Shown here one piece after another: positions 1 through 9,659 of a DNA stretch of 64,000 nt; the stretch's first letter is position 1; each line of letters starts with the position of its first letter. Made by a program: the position numbers and the translations under genes. The notes under the pieces are model-generated. The model worked only from the letters and a program-made list of their open reading frames with translations, was not told the DNA's origin and did not search any database. Source of the DNA: an uncultured Clostridia bacterium (GTDB taxonomy: Bacteria > Bacillota > Clostridia > Christensenellales > Borkfalkiaceae); assembly GCA_947629095.1 (NCBI GenBank), contig CANRCK010000002.1, positions 124,001-188,000 on the forward strand. Reading direction: 5' to 3'.

Positions 1-807
1 GAGAGCTTTAACCCGCTCTGGCTCGAACGCACGGAGAAGTGCCTTAAAACCGTGGCTGACCTCCAACGCGGGGACGGCGCGTTCGGATATTCCTATTGGG
101 GAGACAGAAAGGAGGTTGCGGACTTTGACGGGTTTGCGGGATGCTGGTTTGTGCCTGCCTTTTTGAATTTATATCTCGTAACGGGGAACGGGCGCTATCT
201 CGACGTTGCCAAAAAGGGCGAGGACTACTACTATCCCCCGGTTGCCGCGCTGAATGTATACGGCACGCCCATGGACACGCGCAAAGCCGTTGACGAAGAG
301 GGCAACCTTGCCTTTATTACGGGCGCAAAGCTTTTGCACGAGCTTACGGGCGACGAGAAATATTTGAAATATATCAAAGATTCCGCCGACTACGAGCTTC
401 TTTGGAGATTTGCCTACAACACACGCCCGGAATACGCCCCTCTTAAAGACGGCTGGCGCTCCCGCGGGGGGTCCGTTACCTCAGTTTCCAATCCACACAT
501 CCACCCCATGGGCATTCTTGCCGACAGCGCGATGAGATACTACTATTCTATAACGGGCGACGGCTATTATCTTGACCGCGCCGACGACTCCACCGCGTTC
601 ATAATGCAATGCCTTGAAATGTACCCCCAAAAAACGGGTTACGGAAGATACGGAGTTCTCTCCGAGAGGTGGTGCCCCAGCGACGGGCTGACGATTGAAC
701 GATACAGCGACGGCAGGGAATACAGCAGTTGGTTCAGCTATAACCTTTGGGCGGCGGCTTGCGCACTCGAAGGGCTTGAAACTTACGTGCTTGACACGGC
801 AAAATAA
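1..807 (+). CDS. Partial alpha/alpha-barrel glycosidase-like protein (3' end)
   Basis: The reading frame is open from the first base, so the gene starts outside the window; about 268 C-terminal residues are present. The visible protein is rich in aromatic residues and has repeated helical segments with motifs such as GDGAFGYSYWGD, LTGDEKYLKYIKDSADY and ITGDGYYLDRADD. This helix-pair pattern is typical of (alpha/alpha)6-barrel glycoside hydrolases and polysaccharide lyases. No signal peptide can be judged. It converges on the uronate operon across a shared terminator, so a role in breaking down pectin-type or uronic-acid polysaccharide is plausible. That is inference from position. I cannot assign a family number or substrate. 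Confidence 0.6.
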   Translation, partial: ESFNPLWLERTEKCLKTVADLQRGDGAFGYSYWGDRKEVADFDGFAGCWFVPAFLNLYLVTGNGRYLDVAKKGEDYYYPPVAALNVYGTPMDTRKAVDEEGNLAFITGAKLLHELTGDEKYLKYIKDSADYELLWRFAYNTRPEYAPLKDGWRSRGGSVTSVSNPHIHPMGILADSAMRYYYSITGDGYYLDRADDSTAFIMQCLEMYPQKTGYGRYGVLSERWCPSDGLTIERYSDGREYSSWFSYNLWAAACALEGLETYVLDTAK

Positions 808-820
808 AACAGTTGTATAA

Positions 821-849
821 AAAGCCCCGGGTAACCCGGGGCTTTTTTT
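821..849. terminator. Bidirectional rho-independent terminator
   Basis: A perfect stem (AAAGCCCCGGG / CCCGGGGCTTT) with a 3-base loop is followed by a T run on the plus strand and an A-rich flank on the other side. It lies between the convergent glycosidase-like gene and uxaC and can end both transcripts. Confidence 0.9.
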
Positions 850-857
850 GCGTTTAT

Positions 858-2270
858 TCAGAATCCGAAGTATTCGGCTGCGTTGTTATAGCAGATATCT
901 TCCACTATCTTGCCGAGCCGTTCAAGCTCGCAGGCGGGATATTGTCCGCTTTCAACAAGTCTGCCGAGCATCTGGCAGAGCAGCCTTCTGTAATACTCAT
1001 GGCGGGGATATGCAAGGAAGGAGCGGCTGTCGGTGAGCATGCCCACGGACTGCGCAACAAGCCCTACCTGCATCAGCGTTTCGAGGTTCTGGCGCATGCC
1101 GTCCTGCTGGTCGAGGAACCACCACGCCGTGCCAACCTGAACCCTGCCCTTTACTCCCTCCTTCTGGAAGCAGCCCGCAAGTACGGTCAAAGCGTAGTTG
1201 TCGCGGGGGTTGAGGCAGTACAGAATGGTTTTAGGCAGGTTGCCGTCCTTGTCTATTTCGCCGAGGAGGGCGGAGAGCTTTTCCATATAAACCGCGTCCT
1301 CTATGGCGTCGAAGCCCGTGTCGGGACCGATTTTTTCAAGCATACTCTTGGAGTTGTTGCGGAGGGCGCCGATGTGATACTGCTGTACCCAGCCGTACTT
1401 TGCGTATTCCTTTGCAAGCGCTATAAGAACGTAGCCCTTGTATTTATCCTGCTCCTCCACGGAGATATGTTCGCCGTTCATGCCCTTTACAAAGATTGCG
1501 TTTGCCTCGTCGTAGGTTGCGGGGGCATAGCAAACAACGTCCAGCGCGTGGTCGGAGAGCTTGGAGCCCATGGAATCGAAGAACTTTATTCTTTCGGCAA
1601 GCGCGTCAAGCAAATCCTGCAAGCTCTCTATGGGTCTGCCGACAACTCCGGCAAGCTGGTCCACCCAGCTCTTAAACCACGAGAGTTCAACGTTTATCGC
1701 CTTGTCGGGGCGGAAAGCGGGGCGCACGCGCACTTTAAGCGTTTTATCCGCGTTCATCTTTTTGTGCCACTCGAGGCTGTCCACGGGGTCGTCGGTGGTG
1801 CACACCGTTTTAACGTTGAATTTATACATCATCTCGCGCGCGGTGAGCGTTTCGAGGACCTTGTTTGCCTTTTCCCAGATTTTGGGAGCGTTTTCCTTGT
1901 TGATTATGTCGTCTATGCCGAAATATCTGCGCATCTCGAGGTGGGACCAGTGATAGAGCGGGTTGCCCACAAAATAGGGCATACTCTCGGCAAACTGCAT
2001 AAACTTTTTGTAGTCGTCGTCGGGACCGGAGATGGAGTCCTCCCCGTAGCCCCTTGCGCGTAGGGCGCGCCACTTGTAGTGGTCGCCGTATCTGTCGCCC
2101 GCGCCCAGCCAGACCTCGGCAAGATTTCTGAACTTCTTGTCCTCGTAAATTTCCTTGGGCTGCAGGTGGCAGTGATAGTCTATAATGGGCATCTTCTCGG
2201 CGTGCTCGTGATACAGCATTTTAGCCGTGTCGGTGTCGAGAAGAAAGTCGTTATCCAAAAATTCTTTCAT
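858..2270 (-). CDS. uxaC: Glucuronate (uronate) isomerase
   Basis: This 470-residue cytoplasmic enzyme matches the full length of the UxaC family. UxaC interconverts D-glucuronate with D-fructuronate and D-galacturonate with D-tagaturonate, the first step of hexuronate catabolism. The metal-binding HCH motif sits at residues 33-35 (IDYHCHLQP), as in amidohydrolase-fold uronate isomerases. The start ATG shares one base with the uxaA stop (TAATG), so the gene is translationally coupled and last in the uxaB-uxaA-uxaC unit. Its product feeds UxaB. uxuA/uxuB for the fructuronate branch are not in this window, so the galacturonate branch is the one clearly served here. Confidence 0.95.
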   Translation of the reverse strand: MKEFLDNDFLLDTDTAKMLYHEHAEKMPIIDYHCHLQPKEIYEDKKFRNLAEVWLGAGDRYGDHYKWRALRARGYGEDSISGPDDDYKKFMQFAESMPYFVGNPLYHWSHLEMRRYFGIDDIINKENAPKIWEKANKVLETLTAREMMYKFNVKTVCTTDDPVDSLEWHKKMNADKTLKVRVRPAFRPDKAINVELSWFKSWVDQLAGVVGRPIESLQDLLDALAERIKFFDSMGSKLSDHALDVVCYAPATYDEANAIFVKGMNGEHISVEEQDKYKGYVLIALAKEYAKYGWVQQYHIGALRNNSKSMLEKIGPDTGFDAIEDAVYMEKLSALLGEIDKDGNLPKTILYCLNPRDNYALTVLAGCFQKEGVKGRVQVGTAWWFLDQQDGMRQNLETLMQVGLVAQSVGMLTDSRSFLAYPRHEYYRRLLCQMLGRLVESGQYPACELERLGKIVEDICYNNAAEYFGF

Positions 2271-3742
2271 TATAAAGTTACCCCCGTTTTGAATATTGCA
2301 ATTTCTTTGGTATGGTTAAGCTCGTTTTTGGCAGGCTTGCCGTTGGCGGTTTCCACCACGAGGTCTATAAGCTTTTCAAGCTGCGTGTCGAAGTCGCTTT
2401 CAAGCACCGCGCCCGCGTTGAAGTCTATCCAATTGGACTTGTTTTTTGCAAGGTCGGAGTTGGTTGCTATTTTAAGGGTGGGCACAAAGCCGCCGAAAGG
2501 CGTTCCGCGCCCCGTTGTGAACAGCACGAAGTGGCAGCCCGCCGCCGCAATGTTTGTCACGGCGCACATATCGTTGCCGGGTCCGTTCAAAAGATTCAAG
2601 CCCTTGTGCGTTACAAAGCCGTCGTCGAACACTACGTCCTCCACGGGTCCGGAACCGGACTTTTGGGTGCAGCCCAAGGATTTATCCTCAAGCGTGGTTA
2701 TTCCGCCCGCCTTGTTGCCGGGCGAGGGATTTTCATAGACCTCCTGTCCGTTCCTTATAAAGTATTCCTTGAACTCGTTTATAAGCTTTACTACCTTTTG
2801 GAAGGTAGCCTCGTCCTTTGCCCTGTTCATGAGAAGCTGCTCTGCGCCGAACATTTCGGGTACTTCGGAAAGCACGGTTGTGCCGCCCGCGGCAACTATA
2901 TAGTCGGAAAAACGTCCTACGAGCGGGTTTGCGGTGATGCCCGAAAGCCCGTCGGAGCCGCCGCACTTCAAGCCGACTTTAAGGCAGGAAATATCCCTTT
3001 CAACGCGCTTGTCGTGCTTTATGACGTCGGCTATCTCCCTGAGTTTTTCAACGCCCGCCTCTATTTCGTCCTCCACTTCCTGGCAGACGAGGAATTTTAT
3101 CCTCGTTTCGTCCACGGGACCGAGGGAGGCTTTAAATGCGGACATCTGGTTGTTTTCGCACCCCAAGCCGAGCACAAGCACGCCGCCCGCATTGGGATGG
3201 CGGACTATTTTCTGCAAAATCAGCTTCGTTCTCTCGTGGTCGTCACCGAGCTGGGAACAGCCGTAGGGATGGGTGTAGGTGAACACGCCGTCGTATCCCT
3301 CCGTGCCGTACTTTTGTTTGAACGTTTCCACAATGAGCTTTGCCTGACCGTTGACGCAGCCTACGGTGGGAATAACCCACAGCTCGTTTCTTATGCCCAC
3401 GTCGCCGTTTGCGCGGGGATATACTTTGACCTTGCGCGGTTCAACGGCTTTGAGGGGAGTGGGAACCTTGTTATAGGTATATTCCAGCTCGCCCTTTAAG
3501 TTGGTGTGTACGTTGTGCGTGTGCACGTGTTCGCCAACGGCTATATCCTGCGTTGCGTACGCTATGGGATTGCCGTATTTTATTATAAGCTCTCCCTTTT
3601 TTATGGGCTTCAAGGCAAACTTGTGACCCTTGGTTACGTCCTCAACGAGGGTGACGCCCTCGTGCAGCTCCCCCTTTTTAAGGTCGGTGAGGGCAACCGC
3701 AACGTTGTCGAGCGGATTTATGATTATAGTCTTTTTAGCCAT
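2270..3742 (-). CDS. uxaA: Altronate dehydratase
   Basis: This 490-residue protein has the usual two-part architecture: an N-terminal SAF-like domain (about residues 1-90) joined to the large UxaA C-terminal domain. The family dehydrates D-altronate to 2-keto-3-deoxy-D-gluconate (KDG) in the cytoplasm. Family-typical segments include HPYGCSQLGDDHERT, GLGCENNQ and GLKCGGSDGLSGITANP. The start overlaps the end of uxaB by 8 bases and the stop overlaps the uxaC start by one base, so the three genes are one tightly coupled unit. Its product is the substrate of the KDG kinase encoded upstream. Confidence 0.95.
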   Translation of the reverse strand: MAKKTIIINPLDNVAVALTDLKKGELHEGVTLVEDVTKGHKFALKPIKKGELIIKYGNPIAYATQDIAVGEHVHTHNVHTNLKGELEYTYNKVPTPLKAVEPRKVKVYPRANGDVGIRNELWVIPTVGCVNGQAKLIVETFKQKYGTEGYDGVFTYTHPYGCSQLGDDHERTKLILQKIVRHPNAGGVLVLGLGCENNQMSAFKASLGPVDETRIKFLVCQEVEDEIEAGVEKLREIADVIKHDKRVERDISCLKVGLKCGGSDGLSGITANPLVGRFSDYIVAAGGTTVLSEVPEMFGAEQLLMNRAKDEATFQKVVKLINEFKEYFIRNGQEVYENPSPGNKAGGITTLEDKSLGCTQKSGSGPVEDVVFDDGFVTHKGLNLLNGPGNDMCAVTNIAAAGCHFVLFTTGRGTPFGGFVPTLKIATNSDLAKNKSNWIDFNAGAVLESDFDTQLEKLIDLVVETANGKPAKNELNHTKEIAIFKTGVTL

Positions 3743-5186
3743 TTACAAATTCCTCTACCGCTGCTCTCATACCCTTTGTTTCGATTGCCTGCAAGTACTT
3801 TGCAACCGTTTCGGTTATTTCGGGGTGAACGGTGTTCATATCCATATCCCACGCTTCCTTCCAGGCAAGCGCGTCGTGGGCAAGCTTGTTGTAGTCGCCG
3901 TTGAAGTTAGCCCAAAGCTCCTTCCATTTTGCAAGGTATGCGGGGTCGTCGTTCAACGCTATGTCGGCGTCTCCCCTCTTGCCCTTGTGGAATTCAACAA
4001 GCGCGGCAAAGGAGAACAGAAGATGTTGGGGCAGCTTGCCCGTTATCCTCACGTAGTCCTCGAGCGTGGGCAGAAGCCTTGTTTTGAACTTTGTGGTGGA
4101 ATTAAGAGCTATGGACATAAGCTCGTGGCGGATAAAGGGATTTTGATATCTCTCTATTACGCTGTTGGCAAAGGCAACCATCTGGTCCTGCGGAAGAGCT
4201 ATGGTGGGATTTACCTCGTTGAAGATAAAATCGCGCACGTACTTGCCTATTACGGGGTCGTTTACCGATTCGCCCACGGTGTCTATCCCGCAAAGATATG
4301 CAACGGGAACCATGGCGGTGTGCGAGCCGTTCAATATTTTAACCTTTCTCTGCTTATAGGGCTTTATATCGTCGGCAAAAATCACGTTCAAGCCCGTGCT
4401 GTCGGCGGGAAGAACCTTTTGGATATAAGGCTCCTTTTTGAGAACCCAAAGGTGGAATATTTCGCCCTTGACAACGTTGTTGTCTATATATCCCGTCTCC
4501 TTCTGAATTTCCTCTATCTCGTTTCTGGGGTAGCCGGGAACTATTCTGTCCACAAGCGTGGAGGTGAAGTGGTTGGCGGTGTTGAGCCATTCTATGAACT
4601 TCTTGTCCATATTGTTGATTACGGCAAGCTCGTTAAGGCACCTTTTAAGCTCGTCGCCGTTGTTGTCTATAAGCTCGCAGGGCACTATGGCAAGACCCTT
4701 GTCTGCCGCGCCGTTATAGTGGTCGTATCTCCTCTTCAAAAGGGCGAGGAGCTTGCCGGGGTAGCTCTTGGGGCAGACCGAAAAATCCGTGTCGGTGGGG
4801 TCTACCGCTATGCCTGCCTCGGTGGTGTTGGAGATGATTATCTGCAAATCGTCGCTCTCGCCGTAGGCAAGGAATTTTTCATAGTCGGTAAAGGGATTAA
4901 TGCAGTCGCCGACTACGTTTATTACGCGGCTGCTTTTAACCGTTTTGCCGCCGTCGATGCCCTCCAGTCTGAGTGTGTATAATCCGTTTTGGTCGTTGAG
5001 TTCCTTGACCCTGCCGAAAGGCATGGGCTGCACGAGCGCGACGTTTGAATTGATTGCACCTTTATCGTTGAGATCCTGCAATATCCATTCAATGAACGCG
5101 CGGAGGAAGTTGCCTTCGCCGAACTGCAGTATCCTTATTTTCCTTTCGGGAACGTCTTTGATTATTTTTTTACTTAAAAGTTCCAT
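3735..5186 (-). CDS. uxaB: Tagaturonate reductase (altronate oxidoreductase)
   Basis: This 483-residue member of the long-chain mannitol dehydrogenase family is predicted to reduce D-tagaturonate to D-altronate with NADH. The N-terminal Rossmann segment IRILQFGEGNFLRAF, and the internal NGSHTAMVP and FRDFI-type segments (here YVRDFIFNEV), are characteristic of the family. Two in-frame ATGs (5192 and 5186) are possible. The GGAG motif is only 2 bases from the first but about 8 from the second, so 5186 is preferred. The gene is followed by uxaA with an 8-base overlap, and the ABC ATPase gene lies about 137 bases upstream on the same strand. Confidence 0.93.
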   Translation of the reverse strand: MELLSKKIIKDVPERKIRILQFGEGNFLRAFIEWILQDLNDKGAINSNVALVQPMPFGRVKELNDQNGLYTLRLEGIDGGKTVKSSRVINVVGDCINPFTDYEKFLAYGESDDLQIIISNTTEAGIAVDPTDTDFSVCPKSYPGKLLALLKRRYDHYNGAADKGLAIVPCELIDNNGDELKRCLNELAVINNMDKKFIEWLNTANHFTSTLVDRIVPGYPRNEIEEIQKETGYIDNNVVKGEIFHLWVLKKEPYIQKVLPADSTGLNVIFADDIKPYKQRKVKILNGSHTAMVPVAYLCGIDTVGESVNDPVIGKYVRDFIFNEVNPTIALPQDQMVAFANSVIERYQNPFIRHELMSIALNSTTKFKTRLLPTLEDYVRITGKLPQHLLFSFAALVEFHKGKRGDADIALNDDPAYLAKWKELWANFNGDYNKLAHDALAWKEAWDMDMNTVHPEITETVAKYLQAIETKGMRAAVEEFVNG

Positions 5187-5323
5187 ATTCATTGCTCCGA
5201 ATTTAATATTGTTTGCGGCGCGTTGCCGCTGCCGGGTATTCTATTTTCCGCCGGGCGTAAGCTCCGGGGCGCAAAAAGCGCAAATACCGCGTGCGCAATA
5301 TCGCCGCGGTTTTTGCATTTATA

Positions 5324-6574
5324 TTAAACGATGCCTTCGTTTATGAATATTTTGGTTGCTTCGGTCCACAGCTGTTCTGCGGGAACGCCGCTGTAGAATT
5401 TATCCCAAAGCACTTCGAGCTTGTGGTCCGTATCGGCAAGCATCTTTTCTTCCTCGGGCAAATCGTTCCGTTTTACGCTGTTGCGGTAGCAAAGCTCCGA
5501 TTCCGCGTCGATGAGATACGCTGCGGAATAGGGAACGTATACTTTGAAGCTGTCGCCCGCCTTGGGTGCATAGTGGGGATTTATCTTCATTATAACGTTG
5601 TACTCGCCTATGGTTGCGTAAACGTTGGTAGTGTCGCCGAGGAACTCGGTAAGCTCAACGTTAGTTTCAATTTCAAACTCGTCCTTGCCGGCTCTGTCGT
5701 GGGCAAGCTTTATTGCTTCGGGACGGTATGCAAACAGAACCTTTCTGCCCTCCGCAGCCGACAGGTCGGATACGAGAGGAGAGACGTCAAGGCTGAGGTC
5801 GCCCGACTCCGAAACGAATTTTCCGTCCTTTACTTCGCCCTTGAGGAAGTTCATGGGAGGATCGCCTATGAAGCCCGCAACGAACAGGTTGCAGGGGTGG
5901 AAATACAGTTCGCAGGGAGAACCTATCTGCTGAATCCAGCCGCCCGCCTTCATAACGACTATTCTGTCGGACATGGTCATTGCCTCTGTCTGGTCGTGGG
6001 TAACGTAGATTGTGGTTGCGCCTACCGAACGGTGTATCTGCTTTATTTCCGAACGCATGGTAACGCGCTGCTTTGCATCGAGGTTGGAAAGAGGTTCGTC
6101 CATAAGGAATATGGAAACCTTTCTTATGATTGCACGACCAACGGCAACACGCTGGCACTGACCGCCGGAGAGGTTACGGGGGAATCTTTCAAGATAGTCC
6201 GTAAGTCCCAAAATTTTTGCGGTTGCCTGAACTCTCTCTTCTATAACGTCGGCGTCGATGCCTTCGAGCTGAAGTCCGAAACCGAGGTTTTCCGCAACGG
6301 TGAGGTGAGGATAGAGCGCGTAGGATTGGAATACCATCGCTATTCCCCTCTCCCTCGACGACATCTGGTTGGCTTTTTTGCCGTCGATGAAGAAGTCGCC
6401 CGCGGTGATATCCTCAAGTCCCGCTATCATACGGAGCGTTGTGGATTTGCCGCAGCCGGAATCGCCTACGAGGCAGATAAATTCACCGTTCTTGATTTCC
6501 ATATTGAAATCGTGTACGGCGTGATATCCGTTGGGATACACTTTGTTTAAATCTCTGAATAAAAGTTGTGCCAT
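5324..6574 (-). CDS. msmK: Sugar ABC transporter ATP-binding protein (MsmK/UgpC type)
   Basis: This 416-residue ATPase would energise CUT1-type carbohydrate ABC permeases at the inner face of the membrane. Walker A is GDSGCGKST (residues 37-45), the ABC signature LSGGQCQR starts at residue 135, Walker B is IFLMDE (155-160) and the switch histidine is in VTHDQ (near 193). The C-terminal third is a TOBE/regulatory region, somewhat longer than the usual 360-380 residue total. No permease or binding-protein gene is nearby. In Firmicutes a single MsmK-like ATPase often serves several sugar importers. Its place among uronate genes suggests oligogalacturonide uptake, but the true partners are unknown. 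Confidence 0.88.
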   Translation of the reverse strand: MAQLLFRDLNKVYPNGYHAVHDFNMEIKNGEFICLVGDSGCGKSTTLRMIAGLEDITAGDFFIDGKKANQMSSRERGIAMVFQSYALYPHLTVAENLGFGLQLEGIDADVIEERVQATAKILGLTDYLERFPRNLSGGQCQRVAVGRAIIRKVSIFLMDEPLSNLDAKQRVTMRSEIKQIHRSVGATTIYVTHDQTEAMTMSDRIVVMKAGGWIQQIGSPCELYFHPCNLFVAGFIGDPPMNFLKGEVKDGKFVSESGDLSLDVSPLVSDLSAAEGRKVLFAYRPEAIKLAHDRAGKDEFEIETNVELTEFLGDTTNVYATIGEYNVIMKINPHYAPKAGDSFKVYVPYSAAYLIDAESELCYRNSVKRNDLPEEEKMLADTDHKLEVLWDKFYSGVPAEQLWTEATKIFINEGIV

Positions 6575-6826
6575 TTTTATTTATTTCCCCTATATATATT
6601 TTTTAAATTTGATTAAGTACAGCAATTACGCAGTTGTTTTTATTACGAAGTCAGCGGTGCGTATCTTATACCCTCAGTCTCGCTTTGCTCGACAGCTCCC
6701 CTCGCAGGCGAAGGGCGCCAAGGATAATTGCAATTACGCAGTTAGCAAGCGGTTAGAAACGAGCAAGACAAAGAGCGCGCAAACGCGACACCGTATTGCG
6801 AAGTTTATAACCGGTTGACGCGGTAG
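6575..6826. repeat. Intergenic segment made of degenerate repeats
   Basis: No gene is seen. The segment holds a copy of the palindromic GGCTCCCC family (about 6670-6724, with CCCTCAGTC and GACAGCTCCCC) and, at 6730-6815, a degenerate block (TTACGCAGTT, TAGAAACGAG, GCGCGC) resembling the block at 13880-13965. The phrase ATTACG.AGT also appears near 6640. Confidence 0.5.
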
Positions 6827-7705
6827 CTACTTCAAGTCGCGGGTGGCAATATTATCCATATCATCATAAGTCTGGTTTTCACCGCACATACCCCAGATAA
6901 AGGTGTAGTTGTGGGTGCCAACGCCGCTGTGAATGGACCAGCTGGGCGAAATTACCGCCTGCTCGTTGTGCATTATTATGTGACGGGTCTCCTGCGGCTG
7001 CCCCATAAGGTGAATTACCGCTTCCGTTTCGGGAAGTTCAAAGTACATATATACTTCCATTCTCCTCTCGTGGGTGTGGCTGGGCAGGGTGTTCCATGCA
7101 GAGCCGTCGGCTATCTCGGTCATTCCCATAGAAAGCTGGCAGCTTTGGCACACGTCGCCTATTATGAATTGGTTTATGGTGCGCTTGTTTATGGCGCTTT
7201 CGCTGCCGAGGTGCCTCTGCACGCAGTATCTGGTGCCTTCGGGAGGCTCCACGCCCTCCACGGGCTTGGTTATTTTAACCGTGGGATAAGCCTTGTGCGC
7301 GGGGCTGGAGTTGATGTAAAACTTTGCGGGATTTTTGGGGTCGGCGGAAGAGAACTCCACCTCCTTTGTGCCCAAGCCTACATATATGCCCTCTTTGTGA
7401 CCTATTTCCCACTTTTTGCCGTCGAGCGTAATAACGCCCGCGCCGCCTATATTTATTACGCCCAGCTCTCTCCTTTCAAGGAAGTACGCAGTTGCCAGAT
7501 CCTTGCAGGTGCCCAAAGAGAGGGTCTCCTTTACGGGCATTGCGCCGCCCGCTATAATCCTGTCCTGATGCGAATAGGTCAACAGAATTTCATCCGCTTC
7601 GAACAGTTTTTCTATGAGATATTTTTCACGCAGCTCCTTGGTGGTGTAGTGCTTGGAGTCGTCGGGGTGATTTGAATATCTCACGTCGAATTTAAGTTCT
7701 TTCAT
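6827..7705 (-). CDS. kduI: 5-keto-4-deoxyuronate isomerase
   Basis: KduI converts 4-deoxy-L-threo-5-hexosulose uronate, the product of pectin lyases and unsaturated glucuronyl hydrolases, to 2,5-diketo-3-deoxygluconate. The 292-residue cupin has the zinc ligands H210, H212, E217 ([11 protein letters not shown]) and H259 (SIHSG). All four are offset by +14 from my recollection of the E. coli ligand positions, so about 14 residues are inserted before the active site. The start follows the stop of the TIM-barrel gene directly (TAAATG). KduD, which takes the next step, is not encoded here. Full length and intact ligands give high certainty. Confidence 0.95.
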   Translation of the reverse strand: MKELKFDVRYSNHPDDSKHYTTKELREKYLIEKLFEADEILLTYSHQDRIIAGGAMPVKETLSLGTCKDLATAYFLERRELGVINIGGAGVITLDGKKWEIGHKEGIYVGLGTKEVEFSSADPKNPAKFYINSSPAHKAYPTVKITKPVEGVEPPEGTRYCVQRHLGSESAINKRTINQFIIGDVCQSCQLSMGMTEIADGSAWNTLPSHTHERRMEVYMYFELPETEAVIHLMGQPQETRHIIMHNEQAVISPSWSIHSGVGTHNYTFIWGMCGENQTYDDMDNIATRDLK

Positions 7706-8545
7706 TTAAACCTGCTCCCATTTATTTTTTATAAATTCCGTGCAGGGCGCTATATCTTCGCCCGTGGTGCCCTCAAGAACGAGTATCGCGTCCTTATCGT
7801 ACGCCTTTATTTTGCCGAGAATCCTGTCAAAATCGAACATTCCCTTGCCGGGCGCCACCTGCTTGAGCTTGCCGTCGGCAAACACGCAGTCCTTTATGTG
7901 GAAAACGAGAATGTTCCCCGCAAAGGTCTTTAAGCCCTCGTCTAGAATTTCAAGATAGTTCCGGTAATTTGAGGCGTCGAGATAGTTGTATATGTCAAAG
8001 ATTATTTTAACGTTGTCGGCGGCAATGGCGTCCACGGCGCGCTTTAAGGTTTTTACGTCGTAGCACACGTGCCCCGCCGCGCCCTCCATTCCTATGCAGG
8101 CGCCAACGCTCTTTGCGTAAGCGGCAAGCTCGCGGAAGGTTTCAATAACGGTATTTAAAGCCTCTTCGGTGCGGTTTAAAGGATTGTACGTCCACTTGTC
8201 GTCGTTGAAGCTGCCCGTCTCCGAGCCGACCACGGGGCAACCCAAAAGGTGCGAATACTTTAAATATTCCTTAAAAACCGCCTTGCAGCGCTCCACTTTT
8301 TGCTTGTCGGAGTGCACGGGATTGAAATAGGCGCCGATAAGCCCCACTTTGACGCCGTTGGCGGCAAACGTTTTGCCTATACGTATTGCGTTTTCCTCGT
8401 CTAACCCGCCCGGTGCGTACTTTATTTCGTCCATAAACTTGTACGCCACGAGCTGTACCGCCGAAATATTGCAGGCGTGCAGCTTTTCAACCGCCGCCTC
8501 CAAACCCTTTACGCCGAGGTCGTGTGTTCTGAATGCTATTTGCAT
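7706..8545 (-). CDS. TIM-barrel sugar isomerase/epimerase-like protein
   Basis: This 279-residue protein belongs to the xylose isomerase-like TIM-barrel superfamily (AP endonuclease 2 fold). Likely metal ligands are the acidic residues in GSETGSF and GMEGAAGH, the histidine in VFHIKDC, and the late glutamate in LVLEGTTG. Substrate and reaction cannot be read from sequence; relatives epimerise or isomerise keto sugars. It sits between kdgK and kduI on the same strand, joined to kduI without a gap and 9 bases from the kdgK stop, with the purine-rich GCAGG before its ATG. A job in uronate or deoxy-sugar interconversion is therefore likely but not shown. Confidence 0.75.
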   Translation of the reverse strand: MQIAFRTHDLGVKGLEAAVEKLHACNISAVQLVAYKFMDEIKYAPGGLDEENAIRIGKTFAANGVKVGLIGAYFNPVHSDKQKVERCKAVFKEYLKYSHLLGCPVVGSETGSFNDDKWTYNPLNRTEEALNTVIETFRELAAYAKSVGACIGMEGAAGHVCYDVKTLKRAVDAIAADNVKIIFDIYNYLDASNYRNYLEILDEGLKTFAGNILVFHIKDCVFADGKLKQVAPGKGMFDFDRILGKIKAYDKDAILVLEGTTGEDIAPCTEFIKNKWEQV

Positions 8546-8554
8546 AACCTGCGG

Positions 8555-9586
8555 TTATCTTTGAACGCGGCCCGAACCGTCGCCGCCGGCAAGCGCCTCT
8601 ACTTCCTTCCTCGAAACGAGGTTGAAGTCCCCGGGAATGGTGTGCTTCAAAGCCGAAGCAGCAACGCCGAATTCAAGCGCAGCTTTCCAGTCCTTTCCGT
8701 CGAGGAAGCCGCAGATAGTGCCGCCCGCAAAGCTGTCGCCGCCGCCTACGCGGTCAACGATGGGGCTGATGCGGTAAGTTTTGGAATGATAGAATTCACC
8801 CGTTGCGCCGTTGTAGATGCAAGCCGACCAGCCGTTATCGGAAGCCGAGTGCGAAACGCGCAGCGATGAAATTGCATACTTGAAGTGGAAATCTCGGGTC
8901 ATCTGCTCGAAGATTGACTTGTAGCCCTCAAGCTCCAGCTCGCCGCTCGTAACGTCTGTTTTGCCGGGCTTGTAGCCGAGAACAAGCTCGGCGTCCTCTT
9001 CGTTGCCTATGCAAACGTCAACGTACTGCATAAGGTTTTTCATAACCTTTTGGGCTTTTTCGCTGGACCAGAGCTTTTTGCGGAAGTTGAGGTCGCAGGA
9101 TACGGTTACGCCGTGCTTCTTTGCAGCCTTGAGAGCTTCTTCGGTGAGAACTGCCGCCTCGTCCGAAATTGCGGGCGTGATCCCCGTGAAGTGGAACCAG
9201 TCTGCGCCCTCGAAAATGGCGTCAAAGTCGAAATCTGCCGCAGTTGCGGTGGACATTGAAGAATGCGCCCTGTCGTAAACTACCTTGGAGGGTCTCATTG
9301 CAGCGCCCGTTTCAAGATAGTATATGCCAAGTCTTTCGCCGCATTTTGCAACATGGTCTACCTCTACTCCGTACTTGCGGAGAGCGGCAACGGCGCACTC
9401 GCCAAGCTCGTTGTCGGGAACGGCGGTTACAAACTCCGCCTTGTGCCCGTAGTTGGCGCAGGATACCGCAACGTTTGCTTCACCGCCGCCGTAGTTGATG
9501 TCAAACTCGTCGGTCTGAATGAACTTTTCGTTGTTGGGGGTTGAAAGACGAAGCATAATTTCGCCCATGGTTACGATTTTTTTCAT
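8555..9586 (-). CDS. kdgK: 2-keto-3-deoxygluconate kinase (PfkB family)
   Basis: This 343-residue PfkB-family sugar kinase opens with the KDG-kinase signature KIVTMGEIMLRLS and has the substrate-binding GGGEANVAVS segment and the catalytic-base motif DRVGGGDSFAGG near the C-terminus. It should phosphorylate KDG to KDPG. An ATG at 9601 is in frame, but its own codons contain the ribosome binding site (GAGGAG) for the ATG at 9586, so 9586 is taken as the start. It stands directly before the TIM-barrel gene and after the KDPG aldolase. A paralogue lies at 58059-59093. Confidence 0.92.
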   Translation of the reverse strand: MKKIVTMGEIMLRLSTPNNEKFIQTDEFDINYGGGEANVAVSCANYGHKAEFVTAVPDNELGECAVAALRKYGVEVDHVAKCGERLGIYYLETGAAMRPSKVVYDRAHSSMSTATAADFDFDAIFEGADWFHFTGITPAISDEAAVLTEEALKAAKKHGVTVSCDLNFRKKLWSSEKAQKVMKNLMQYVDVCIGNEEDAELVLGYKPGKTDVTSGELELEGYKSIFEQMTRDFHFKYAISSLRVSHSASDNGWSACIYNGATGEFYHSKTYRISPIVDRVGGGDSFAGGTICGFLDGKDWKAALEFGVAASALKHTIPGDFNLVSRKEVEALAGGDGSGRVQR

Positions 9587-9659
9587 AATTTTTCTCCTCA
9601 TATATGAAAAATATTTTTTTATTTTTAAGTTATTTCACAAAATTCTCGGGCGGTTCCGC

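Noticed and set aside
813..2063. Long plus-strand open frame of 416 codons opposite uxaC
   Set aside because: It is the antisense frame of uxaC, low in recognisable domains, and has no ribosome binding site. GC-rich codon use in this genome opens many such frames.
5193..5323. A terminator or separate promoter between the ABC ATPase gene and uxaB
   Set aside because: Only weak partial palindromes are present; I cannot say whether uxaBAC has its own promoter here.
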